A program made the translations under genes and the position numbers. Shown here in pieces: positions 1 to 7,655 of a stretch of DNA of 13,843 nt (position 1 is the first letter of the stretch; each line of letters starts with the position of its first letter). Source of the DNA: Fragilaria crotonensis (Eukaryota; Bacillariophyta; Fragilariophyceae; Fragilariales; Fragilariaceae). The stretch lies in the NCBI GenBank assembly GCA_022925895.1, contig JAKSYS010000075.1:126001-139843 (forward strand), in the 5' to 3' direction. Under the pieces are notes generated by a model, which did no database searches, was not told the origin of the DNA, and was given only the letters and a program-made list of their open reading frames with translations.

Positions 1-40
1 GCTATTGCCAAGTGAACTCAGTTGACGAACTTGCACCCCT

Positions 41-1186
41 ATGGAATCGCCTAGCCCGTGGTTCCAAAGGGAACAACAATCTATCATCCAACAGGAGCTG
101 ACTAAAGTATGCGTGGATCGGGGACTCACACCGGATCTATACTGTCCCGCGGTGACCACGAGCCTCAAGCAGATGATCGCCAGTCTGAATTTTGTCGGCA
201 ACGGTCCCGACGACCTCGGAGCGGGCTGCCAACCATTTTTGGTCGTCTACACCAGCCAGGCGGAGCACTACCGGGCGCTCGACGAAGCGAACGTGGCAAA
301 TCAATTGGACCAAGGAACGGCCAGCGCATCCTTGGCCGATATACGCGATATTCGCGACAAGGAGAAAGTCAAGCTGCCCCGTGACCTTAATCAAGTCAGC
401 TTGACCCTACGGCGCTTCGCCATCCTTGCCCATACCTTATTTCAAGGGCCGGGCGACTCGAACCCTTTCGTGAAGAGCATGTGGTTGCTTGGGAACAAGT
501 TCCACGAGCGGCTCCCGCATTACCTCGGGCACCACCAAGGTCTAGCGGGCACCCCATGGTGGGACGTGTACGCGTCACACGTCCTCCGGCACGTCCAGAT
601 TAACGTGTTTGAGTACTTGCAGGCACTGCAGGTGAGTGGGGGGGTCGGGGCAGATATGGATGCACCGGAGCCTCCTTCATTTCACGAGTTACTCCGCGAT
701 CTCCAGCGCGGCTGCTTCCACATGTCGTCCTCATGGCTGCCACTCCCGGCTGCGGTGACGGCCGACGCGAGCACTGCATTCCGGGGCGAGGCGAACACAG
801 TTGGCACCCGCACAACTCGGGCCTCGACTGCCGCCTCTACCACGTCAGGGCTGACGGCCTCGACAGGCGGGGGCCGCGCTAGCAGTGGTGCCAGTGGCGC
901 GACGGCGCCCCAGGGAACTTACGTCGCCAACCCAGCACGGGATCCTGAGTTTGACACTTTGCAGTTGCGCCCTCAGATGCGCGACCTCCTACGTGCGCAT
1001 CCACCGCCAGCCAACGACGCCGGCAATGCATTTTGTGTATCCTGGTGGGGGCGGGGCGGTTGCTACACCAACTGCGGCAGGGCCTCCACGCATCGCCCAT
1101 TTGCCAATCCAGGGAACGCACGACTCTTGGCGCACGTGAGGGCGCACCTGGTCGCACCCACTGCAGCGGCGGCTGCTAGCACCTGA
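41..1186 (+). CDS. Gag-like protein of the DIRS-type element (381 aa)
   Basis: First ORF of the retroelement, expected to encode the nucleocapsid-like protein that packages element RNA. The ATG at 41 is the first in frame, because a TGA lies in frame at 23-25. The N-terminal two thirds is a helical, unrecognised Gag body. Residues about 240-295 are a Ser/Thr/Ala/Gly-rich linker. The C-terminus has a conserved-looking block ending in a zinc-knuckle-like motif, C332-x8-C341-x3-C345-x5-H351, in the context WWGRGGCYTNC. This Cys/His block is typical of gag proteins of related stramenopile elements as I remember them. No frame disruption is visible here, unlike in the two downstream genes. The stop at 1184-1186 overlaps the open pol frame by 7 bases (1180-1186), so pol could follow by frameshift, reinitiation or its own start. 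Confidence 0.8.
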   Translation: MESPSPWFQREQQSIIQQELTKVCVDRGLTPDLYCPAVTTSLKQMIASLNFVGNGPDDLGAGCQPFLVVYTSQAEHYRALDEANVANQLDQGTASASLADIRDIRDKEKVKLPRDLNQVSLTLRRFAILAHTLFQGPGDSNPFVKSMWLLGNKFHERLPHYLGHHQGLAGTPWWDVYASHVLRHVQINVFEYLQALQVSGGVGADMDAPEPPSFHELLRDLQRGCFHMSSSWLPLPAAVTADASTAFRGEANTVGTRTTRASTAASTTSGLTASTGGGRASSGASGATAPQGTYVANPARDPEFDTLQLRPQMRDLLRAHPPPANDAGNAFCVSWWGRGGCYTNCGRASTHRPFANPGNARLLAHVRAHLVAPTAAAAAST

Positions 1187-1244
1187 CGCTGGGGCCAGGG
1201 ATCGGAAGCGACAGCTGCTGCTCCTGGCTCTTACAAGCACCACC

Positions 1245-3557
1245 ATGGCCCGGCGAACTCGACGACGGATCCAGGCGGGCAACGACACGCGCACGAGTAA
1301 ATGGGGATGACACCCGTTTGTCTCGTGCAGAGATCACTTTGCGTAAGTATGCGGAACAGGCAGCGGCTAAATTAGATAACAGTGTCAATTGGGAATGGTT
1401 TGTGGCAACTGAACGAGGTCAGGCAGACATCACGCCCACTGTAGGCACTTTGCCTCATAAGGCTGCTCGCCTGCTGGAGCACCTTCGAAAGCGAGGCGCG
1501 GGCGTTCCCTTGCACACGGGCCCTTGGTCGGAGGAACAACTGCAGCGCGCAGCAGCACGGGGCTCCCATCAGTCGGCGAAGGGCGAAGTAGAGTTCGTAT
1601 GCACCGAGATGGTGGAGTTTTGCGACCAAGGCTTCTGGGTGGTACTCCCGCTGGAGGTGGCGCTGACACTACCCAATCTGCGCTTATCCCCATTGGGCGT
1701 TGTGCCCCAACGCAACCGCCGTCCGCGCCTCATCGTCGATTACACCTACTCCGGGGTGAACGACGACACCGCCCGGCTGGCACCCCCCGAGGCCATGCAG
1801 TTTGGGAGGGCGCTCCGCCGTTTCCTCACCAAATTGGTTAACGCCAACCCAGCTTACGGGCCGGTCTTCCTGGCGAAGATCGACATTGCCGACGGTTTCT
1901 ACCGTATCTCCTTGCGACCTCATGACATCCCTCGTTTGGGCGTGATTCTCCCGACGGACGGCGGTGCTCCTCTGGTGGCACTTCCCCTCACCTTGCCCAT
2001 GGGCTGGGTCGAGAGCCCGCCGTACTTCACGTCGGTCACCGAGACCGCCTGTGATCTGCTGAATGGGGCTCTGCGCCGGGGGGCCCAATTGCCCCCACAC
2101 CACTTGGAGTCCCTAGCGGCGACTCCACCAGCCGACGTGCCGCCCACGATAGGAGGAGACGCGCCGCGCCTGGCCCGGGAGGGCTCGACCGTCCAACGCA
2201 CCCCTCCGATTACCTACGGGGACGTGTACGTTGACGACTTTATCCTGGCGGCGCAGACGAAGCGCCATCGGCGTCGCGTGATGCGCGCCGCCTTGCACGC
2301 GATCGACCACGTCCTCCGCCCACTGGCACCTTCGGATCGTGGTAGTCGGAAGGAGCCCGTTTCGATTAAGAAGCTCCGTCAAGGCGACGCATCTTGGGCA
2401 ACTCAGAAGACAATTCTCGGGTGGGACCTGGACACGGTGGCGGGCACGCTCAACCTGCCTCCGCACCGTCTGGCGCGGCTCTACACTCTCCTCGACGCCT
2501 TTCCCCCGACACGGAAGCGCGTCCCCCTGCCGGCTTGGCATCAACTCTTGGGGGAGTTGCGTTCTATGGCCGCCGCCTTACCCGGTGCTCGCGGCCTGTT
2601 CTCCACGTTGCAGGACGCACTTCGACACGGCGATCGACATCGCGTGCGTCTCAGCCGTCGCATCTTTGACAGCCTCGCGGATTTCCGAGCTATCGCCGAC
2701 TCACTCCGGGTGCGTCCTACACGGTTTCGAGCTCATACCAGTAGGTGCCCCGCTTGCTTATGGCGCTTGCGATGCTTGCCAACGAGGCATGGGGGTTTGG
2801 TTTCTCTCAACCTCGGGGCCCTTTGTCTGGCGCGCGACCTTTCGAGCCCCTCCAACAGACTCTTGTCACCAGTGACAATCGCCACGGCACAGTATCAATT
2901 TCGGACCTTGAGCTCGCTGGCACCATGGCGCATAAGCACGTCCTCACGCAAGCCACCTCCGTGGCTGAGCGCCCCATCTGGCTTGCGGGTGACAATCGCG
3001 CCTCCTTGGCCTGGGCGACCAAAGGATCTGCCACCGCCAGCACTGCCAGGGCCTACCTGCTCCGCCTCAATGCCTTGCACCAGCGATATCACCGCTACGT
3101 ACCACAACACGATTACATTGCAGGCACCGCCAATGTGATGGCCGACGATGCAAGTCGGCGTTGGGATTTATCGGACTCCGCCTTTCTCACTCATTTTAAT
3201 ACTGTTTATCCTCAGGCCACCTCGTGGAAGTTGCTCCACCTCGAGCCCGCGATGCACTCTGCAGTGATTGGGGCGTTGTTACGGCAACGCTCCGTTCCGG
3301 CCAGTCTGCGCATCGGCTCACCTCGGCCTCCTCCGCGGTCCGTGCCTGGCACCGTTTCTGTACCACGCATGGGATCCACCCCGCCTTGGATGACATACAC
3401 GGCGACCCAGTCCCCGTTCTCATGCTCTTTGCCCAACAATACCGCGCCGGTCGCATCGCACCCAGCGACCGGCCTGTTCGATCTCGCACAGTGGAGGACG
3501 CCGTCCGCCAGGTCGCGCAGGCGTTCACCCGGGTGGGGGCCGACGACCCTCGCCTGA
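1245..3557 (+). pseudogene. Pol: reverse transcriptase and RNase H, frame-disrupted
   Basis: The RT lies in one frame from about 1312 to 2728. It shows a PQRNRRPRLIVDY-type fingers block, motif A with K-I-D-I-A-D at about 1876-1893, and the catalytic Y-V-D-D at 2227-2238. RNase H follows, but the reading moves +1 near 2728 (TTTCGAG) and +1 again near 2843 (TTTCGAG). The first acidic residue (GACDAC context, codon 2771) is in one frame, and the ISDLELAG, AGDNRAS and MADDASRR blocks are in the next. The RNase H frame then runs to a stop at 3555-3557 and overlaps the recombinase frame. The RT frame has no ATG before 1609, inside the conserved region. A strong CACCATGG start at 1245 sits in another frame that stops at 1308-1310; a +1 step near 1294 would join it to RT. 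Family assignment is firm. Whether it is a true pseudogene or a sequence error is open. Confidence 0.85.
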
Positions 3558-4429
3558 ACTCGTTTGGTGCCGTCGACTTCCGCCTTCAGTCCCTGTTTGC
3601 CGCGTGGAAACGCATAGACACCCCCCCGACACGTGTCAAGCCCATGCCATTTTCGGTGTTGCGACACGCCCACATGCACGCCATGGCGCACCCGCCGGGG
3701 TCCCGTGCTTCCGCCTCCGGGGACTGCCTTCTCCTCGCGTACTATTTTCTCCTGCGCCCTGGTGAATACAGCGGTATTCCACGCACGGAGGCTGATGATC
3801 TCTTCCGCCTCCAGGACATTGGTGTCTCGATCGGTCACCGCCGGCTGGCTCCCTCACCTGTCCGCTCGCCGACCTCCACGCCGCTACTTTCGTTACCCTC
3901 ACGTTCACCACTCAGAAGAACGGTGTGCGTGGAAACCATCGGTCATGGGCGAAGTGGCCACCCCACCAATTGTCCTGTTCACGCCTTGATCCGCCGCATC
4001 ACCCAACTTCGCGCCGCAGGCGCTACGCCCACAACCCCCCTCAATGCTTATCGCACTCCAGGGGACGTATGGCGCTTTGTCCTCGCCGCGCACATCACTA
4101 CCCTCATCCGGCACGCCGTCTCTTTCCTGCCCGATCTGGTTGCTGCCGATTTTTCCGCCCGCTGCACTCGTGCGGGCGGCGCCATGGCCCTCTTATGTGC
4201 CGGCATTGGGTCCGATCGCCTCCGCCTCATCGGCCGCTGGCGATCGGACGAAGTCTACCGCTACTTACACGTGCAGGCGCAACCTATCATGGCTGGCGTT
4301 GCCACCGCCATGCTTCGCGGCGGCGACTTCCGCCTCAATCTCCCACCCTTTCCCCCCGGCGCTCCGCCCGGTGGCCCACCCTTTCCAGCCCTCCTGGCCC
4401 CAATGGCCAATGAAGTGCAACCCCCGTAA
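3224..4429 (+). pseudogene. Tyrosine recombinase (YR) of the DIRS-type element, internally frame-disrupted
   Basis: This would integrate the circular DNA copy of the element, in place of an integrase. The frame is open for 401 codons. The N-terminal SAM-like, core-binding part covers roughly residues 30-140. Catalytic-domain landmarks are Arg178 in LLRPGEY (box I), Arg316 in RCTRAGGAMALL (box II, with Arg rather than His at the HxxR first position), GRW at 337-339, and the probable nucleophile Tyr347 in VYRYLHV. Between codons 3860 and about 3930 this frame reads an unrelated Ser/Pro/Arg-rich stretch. The conserved sequence (CPLADLHAATFVTLTF, then TTQKNGVRG) is found in another frame at 3859-3933. 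The enzyme therefore lacks its central beta-hairpin with the likely catalytic Lys unless two compensating indels are repaired. The start at 3224 is the first ATG but is uncertain, because the frame overlaps RNase H by over 300 bases. The last seven codons and the stop lie in repeat B1. Confidence 0.8.
3859..3933 (+). other. Out-of-frame conserved YR segment (catalytic Lys hairpin)
   Basis: Read in the frame starting at 3859, these 75 bases give the expected recombinase sequence just before IGHGRSGHP, including TFTTQKNGVRG. The surrounding gene is in the next frame on both sides. The entry is by loss of one base (or gain of two) near 3857. The exit near 3932 is by loss of two bases (or gain of one). 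The long frame stays open across this stretch only because the DNA is GC-rich and stop-poor. Confidence 0.7.
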
Positions 4430-4587
4430 CAACGGGAGAGCACCGAGGTAGGCGCGTGCGGCAGCATAGTAAACGCGCCGCTTTTCGCCAACCTCCTTAG
4501 CATTTCTACATTTCTACATTACATGATTACACATCCGCCGCAGCTGCCGCAGAGCCGGAGATCCTGTCGGAAGCGGGAATGTCCCGC
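4407..4587 (+). repeat. Split direct repeat B1 of the DIRS-type element
   Basis: This 181-bp block is repeated without a mismatch at 4837-5017, offset by 430 bases. It begins inside the last codons of the recombinase, so the stop codon (4427-4429) is part of the repeat. It contains a 7-bp stem with a 15-base loop (GGCGCGT at 4451-4457 pairing with ACGCGCC at 4473-4479) shortly after the stop. It also has a tandem CATTTCTA pair near 4501, and ends in the palindrome GCGGGA-ATG-TCCCGC. Confidence 0.95.
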
Positions 4588-4599
4588 TGTTCGACGGGA
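4573..4599 (+). other. Palindromic B1/A2 junction, candidate recombinase core site
   Basis: GCGGGA-ATG-TCCCGC at 4573-4587 is followed by an 8-base spacer and another CGGGA. The TCCCG at 4582-4586 and the CGGGA at 4595-4599 thus form inverted arms around the spacer at 4587-4594. The B1/A2 boundary falls in that spacer, right after its first base. Tyrosine recombinases generally use two inverted half-sites around a 6-8 bp overlap, so this is a plausible crossover site on a circular intermediate. The role is inferred. Confidence 0.45.
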
Positions 4600-4836
4600 G
4601 TGCAGTCGGAGCGGCAGCCAGACGGGCCGAACAGCACGCACTCCACGGAGCCTACGGCTGTCAGAATTCGGCAGCGTCACCGACGCCTTGAAACGCAACG
4701 AAGCAACTGCCATTCTTCGGTTGATTCTCGAATCAACCATCTAGTCTACGAAGTGTAGCGCGGCCCGGATCAGTGTCGCGAGCACGAGCGAGACAGGGGG
4801 AACTAGTCCCTAGCTTCAATTAACCCGCCCGCCCGC
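4588..4836 (+). repeat. Segment A2 of the split direct repeat (partner A1 expected upstream of window)
   Basis: This 249-bp segment lies between the two B copies. In PAT/Ngaro-type elements the corresponding segment is a copy of the element's 5' end. No second copy is found in the window, consistent with A1 lying left of base 1. It ends in a short CCCG tandem run (about 4824-4838) at the junction with B2. No gene is supported here. Confidence 0.75.
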
Positions 4837-5017
4837 CCAATGAAGTGCAACCCCCGTAACAACGGGAGAGCACCGAGGTAGGCGCGTGCGGCAGCATAGT
4901 AAACGCGCCGCTTTTCGCCAACCTCCTTAGCATTTCTACATTTCTACATTACATGATTACACATCCGCCGCAGCTGCCGCAGAGCCGGAGATCCTGTCGG
5001 AAGCGGGAATGTCCCGC
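4837..5017 (+). repeat. Split direct repeat B2, 3' terminus of the element
   Basis: Exact second copy of the 181-bp block at 4407-4587. Similarity to the first copy stops at 5017, after the GCGGGA-ATG-TCCCGC palindrome at 5003-5017. The base composition then becomes AT-richer, so 5017/5018 is taken as the junction of element and host DNA. Confidence 0.95.
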
Positions 5018-6057
5018 AGACAAAGAATGCTGAAAATCCCGCAGCAGCAGCGGAGCAGATCAGTCAATCGGAGATAAGTGGGCCCATAACCATTCAAAAC
5101 ATGCGTGCAGCAGGACTTGTTGAAGCAAGATTGTGTTGAGGTGACTATGGCTGTCTCAGCTTGCCTATTTTCTATGCATGATCCCTGCTCTGCGGTCAGC
5201 ACTGTTGTCTATTGTTTGGTTGACACAAATCACACCAGCTTGAGCAGTTGTCAACACCCCTTATGACTCAAGGTGAGACTATGAGGTCCTTTAGGGTGTT
5301 CATTTTTATCCATTACATTTGAACTATCATTGAAGTATCTGGGCAACAACCTTTCTCTAAACCTCATGGATGGCCTTATTGGCTGATGTATTAGATTAAA
5401 CAATCAGCGATCAGTACATCCGGCTGATCGCAGAGCAATATCGTTTATCTTTAACATGAGTTCAATGAACACTGTGCGACAACCTCCCTTGTCTCCTCAA
5501 GAGACTTGTCTTGATGAATTTGATATCGTGTTGGTATAGAAAGGAGACCAACGTATCATCATGGCCTTTCCATGCATGTCACGTGGAAATAGCAGCATGA
5601 ATGGATGCAAGATTCAGTTTGCTTCCTGTGGATGTAGGCAGCGGCATCATGCTTTGCTTAGCATCCATGCACCATTGGTTGTTCAAGGGATTCCGCACTC
5701 CGGATCGGCGGTTCTTCTACGCAACTATTGGTAGGCATGTTAAGATCGGCAGGTTTCGTCGGGTTGATTGTTTACAAGCTTCCTTCCTTTCCTCATAGGC
5801 AGTTTGTTCTATACAAAGTTAACAAATGGGAAGACCCGACATTTGAGTCTGATGGTGGTGTGCATATTGTTTTACTTGTTTACGTCCACATGAGCAGGTT
5901 ACGTCGGAATGTTCTATTACAAATTCAAAATCAGGTGGAAAGACCTAAGATTTGAGTGGATGTGGTGTGCAGGTGCGACGAGGAGAAACTTGTATCGGAA
6001 TTTGCACCTGGTGACGGAATGCGCCGTGAGAAATTGGAACATCGCACATCTTCCGCC
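5018..6057. other. Intergenic region right of the retroelement, no supported gene
   Basis: No reading frame here has convincing coding features on either strand; the open frames are short and without recognisable domains. The composition is more AT-rich than the element. The right part contains a degenerate repeated block, annotated separately. The left part may include regulatory or UTR sequence, but I see no specific signal. Confidence 0.5.
5750..5971 (+). repeat. Degenerate direct repeat, possibly decayed coding sequence
   Basis: Two blocks recur in diverged form. GCAGGTTTCGTCGGG at 5750 resembles GCAGGTTACGTCGGA at 5893. The block 5807-5864 resembles 5912-5971, sharing TTCTAT-ACAAA, GG-AAGACC, ATTTGAGT and GGTGTGCA. 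In one frame the first pair reads AGFVGLIVYK and AGYVGMFYYK, so the resemblance holds at protein level. A TGA immediately precedes the second, so no intact gene results. Confidence 0.45.
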
Positions 6058-6530
6058 TCAATCCTGATGTACTCGACTTCCCACTTTGAACTTCTCAAGA
6101 TTATTTTGTTTTGGAGTTTCGGCGACAGCATCTACCTTGCTGTCCAGCTGACCTTCCCACTCGCCCTCCATGTGCTCCAAGTCACCCAGAATTTTACCCG
6201 CCTTTTCCTTCGATGCCTTTATGCTTTCCTTGGAGCGCTTGAAATCCATTTGAACGAATGGCGTTCCTTGCGGCGTCGCTTGAGACAACGTATGTTCGTG
6301 TCGAGGGGTGTTGATATCGCAATCCTCGAGCCGAGATTGGGTGTCCTCCTCAATGGGGACAGTCTCCTTGAACGCTCGCTGCGTACCGTTCATCGTCTTC
6401 GTACACTTCAGAATCGGTCGGCGAATGCGCGTTTGCCGGCACAAATCCATTGGAGTCCTTTCCTGTCGGATCAAAGGACGTAGGACTCGCGGTACTCCAT
6501 GACAAAAGATCGATCTGGCGTGTGTCCTCG
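6058..6530 (-). pseudogene. Apparent cytoplasmic tail of the membrane protein, in shifted frames
   Basis: After the transmembrane segment, protein-like sequence moves +1 at about 6530 (TACGAGGAC) and +1 again at about 6378 (CAGCGAGCG). The first shifted frame reads an acidic Ser/Thr/Pro tail (SPTSFDPTGKDSNGF, SPTDSEVYEDDERYA). The second reads a charged, probably helical stretch (FKRSKESIKASKEKAGKIL) ending at a TGA at 6058. No intron of credible length fits between these frames. One alternative is an intron of about 170 bases from GTAATG (near 6552) to an AG near 6370. Another is that the protein simply ends at 6471. Confidence 0.4.
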
Positions 6531-7655
6531 TACCTCTTCATTACCTCGGGTTTTGCGATATCGAACGACAAGCAAGGCAGCAATCACTGTTGCGGCAAGT
6601 GCGGCAACAATAGATCCACTGATGAGTCCTATATTCAGACCGTTGTCAGTTGTTCCATTCTGGCTCCTGATGGCACTGCTGGCGTTGCCATCGTTTTCTT
6701 CAGAGGCGGCGTACGCGAATTCGCCACGGAAGAAACTGGTAACGCCTCCAAGTTTGTCTTGGAAAGCCTGGGAGTTATCGGTTAAGACGGTGCCAATCAC
6801 ATCCTCAACTGGGACATCTCCTTCAGATCCGATTTCTTGCGTTCCTTCGATCTCCATGTCAATCAGTAATTCTGAGGACTCCTGGAGAAGCCGCTGGCGA
6901 AGGAGGCGACCGGCAGCAGTGATAAGCGTCTGCTTAACAACGGTGACAGATATCACCGTAATACCGGATCCATCAGGCAGGTTCTCAGTGACGAAATCTA
7001 ATGTGGCTGTTTCGAAAGCGCTTACGGTTGTATTGTCCATTTCAGAACGACAAGGAATGCTCACGCTTATCGGGGCTGAGATTGCTACAACCGACGTAGT
7101 TGTTGGAACAAAGGAAGGCTCACTACTGGGCGTTGAAGATGGAAAAGCCGATCCAGAAGGTGACAGTACAGCAGACCCTTCTGTCACAGGTACAGCCGTA
7201 CTACCCGAAGGCGCAGCGTAGTACGAAGATGGTGCATCACTTGGTTCAAGTGACGGGAGTGATGAGCCTGAAGGTTCAATCGATGGAAATGATGAGCCAG
7301 AAGGAGGAGAAACGGCTGGTGTTGATTCGGCGACATCAGAAGTTGGTGTTTCGCTTGCTTTCGCTGGGGATTGGGCGTCAATGGTGAGTTTTGTAGGTGG
7401 ATATAAATCGATGATTCTGTATGGGTGACTAAAATGGAATAACGACACAGTAAACGACTCCAGCGCCGACTCTCAGATCGGATTTCTTCTGGTAACACGC
7501 GTTTGTCTCTTTTTATTCAATGAGTGTTCTTTTGGAACTCTGGAGGAACGACACCAAAACTTGCGAGCTCCTGTTGCTGACACAAAGGTCCCATTGACAT
7601 GTGGCTCACCAATTGATACGGAAATGAGAAAGCAGAGTAACGCAATGTTTCTCAT
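6471..7655 (-). CDS. Probable secreted/type I membrane protein with Pro/Ser-rich stalk, unknown function
   Basis: Model: exon 1 is 7655-7610 (MRNIALLCFLISVSI, a signal peptide). A 246-bp intron at 7609-7364 has donor GTGAGC and acceptor CCCCAG. Exon 2 is 7363-6471, giving 312 aa. The mature part has a stalk rich in PSGSS/PSxEPS-like units, then a roughly 120-residue globular domain with alternating beta-like strands, then one transmembrane segment (ISGSIVAALAATVIAALLVV) and a basic stop-transfer RYRKTR. This layout resembles a family of diatom surface proteins known only by architecture; the ectodomain function is unknown. The open frame without the intron starts at 7448 but would lack a signal peptide, which is why I prefer the spliced start. 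The short tail ends at 6471, but better tail sequence follows in other frames (see next entry). The splice model is inferred and unverified. Confidence 0.55.

Larger units (their letters stand above)
1..5017 (+). mobile_element. DIRS-order (tyrosine recombinase) retrotransposon, 5' end outside window
   Basis: Gene order is gag, reverse transcriptase, RNase H, then a phage-type tyrosine recombinase. There is no DDE integrase, no aspartic protease and no long terminal repeat. The 3' end has the order B1 (4407-4587), A2 (4588-4836), B2 (4837-5017), with B1 and B2 identical. This is the split direct repeat arrangement known from PAT and Ngaro elements; DIRS1 itself has inverted repeats. I see no adenine methyltransferase domain between RNase H and recombinase, a domain found in many DIRS and PAT elements. 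The A1 copy predicted at the 5' end is not in the window, so the element starts upstream of base 1. Gag is intact, but pol and the recombinase change frame several times, so this copy as written could not make those proteins. Classification as DIRS-order is secure; the family within the order is an inference. Confidence 0.9.

Noticed and set aside
1372-2544. Several minus-strand frames of 85-143 codons opposite pol
   Set aside because: They lie antisense to clear RT sequence and have Arg/Pro-rich shadow composition.
2339-2875. Plus-strand 178-codon frame treated as a separate gene
   Set aside because: Only its end (about 2729-2845) is meaningful, and that part is RNase H sequence belonging to pol.
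1318-3138. Pol read as one 606-codon protein from a TTG start to 3138
   Set aside because: After about 2728 the frame no longer matches RNase H, and the TTG has no special support as a start.
4519-4744. Open frames on both strands across the B1/A2 junction (about 73 codons each)
   Set aside because: They span a repeat junction, have low-complexity Arg/Ser-rich products and no domain. Stop-poor GC-rich DNA explains them.
1-5017. LTR retrotransposon or retrovirus-like element
   Set aside because: There is no protease, no DDE integrase and no LTR pair; a tyrosine recombinase and split repeats are present instead.
5601-5955. Short plus-strand frames with possible membrane protein
   Set aside because: They have no conserved features and overlap the degenerate repeat.
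6499-7221. Plus-strand 240-codon frame opposite the membrane protein
   Set aside because: It is antisense to an exon with clear stalk and transmembrane organisation; its Ser/Thr-rich product is a shadow.
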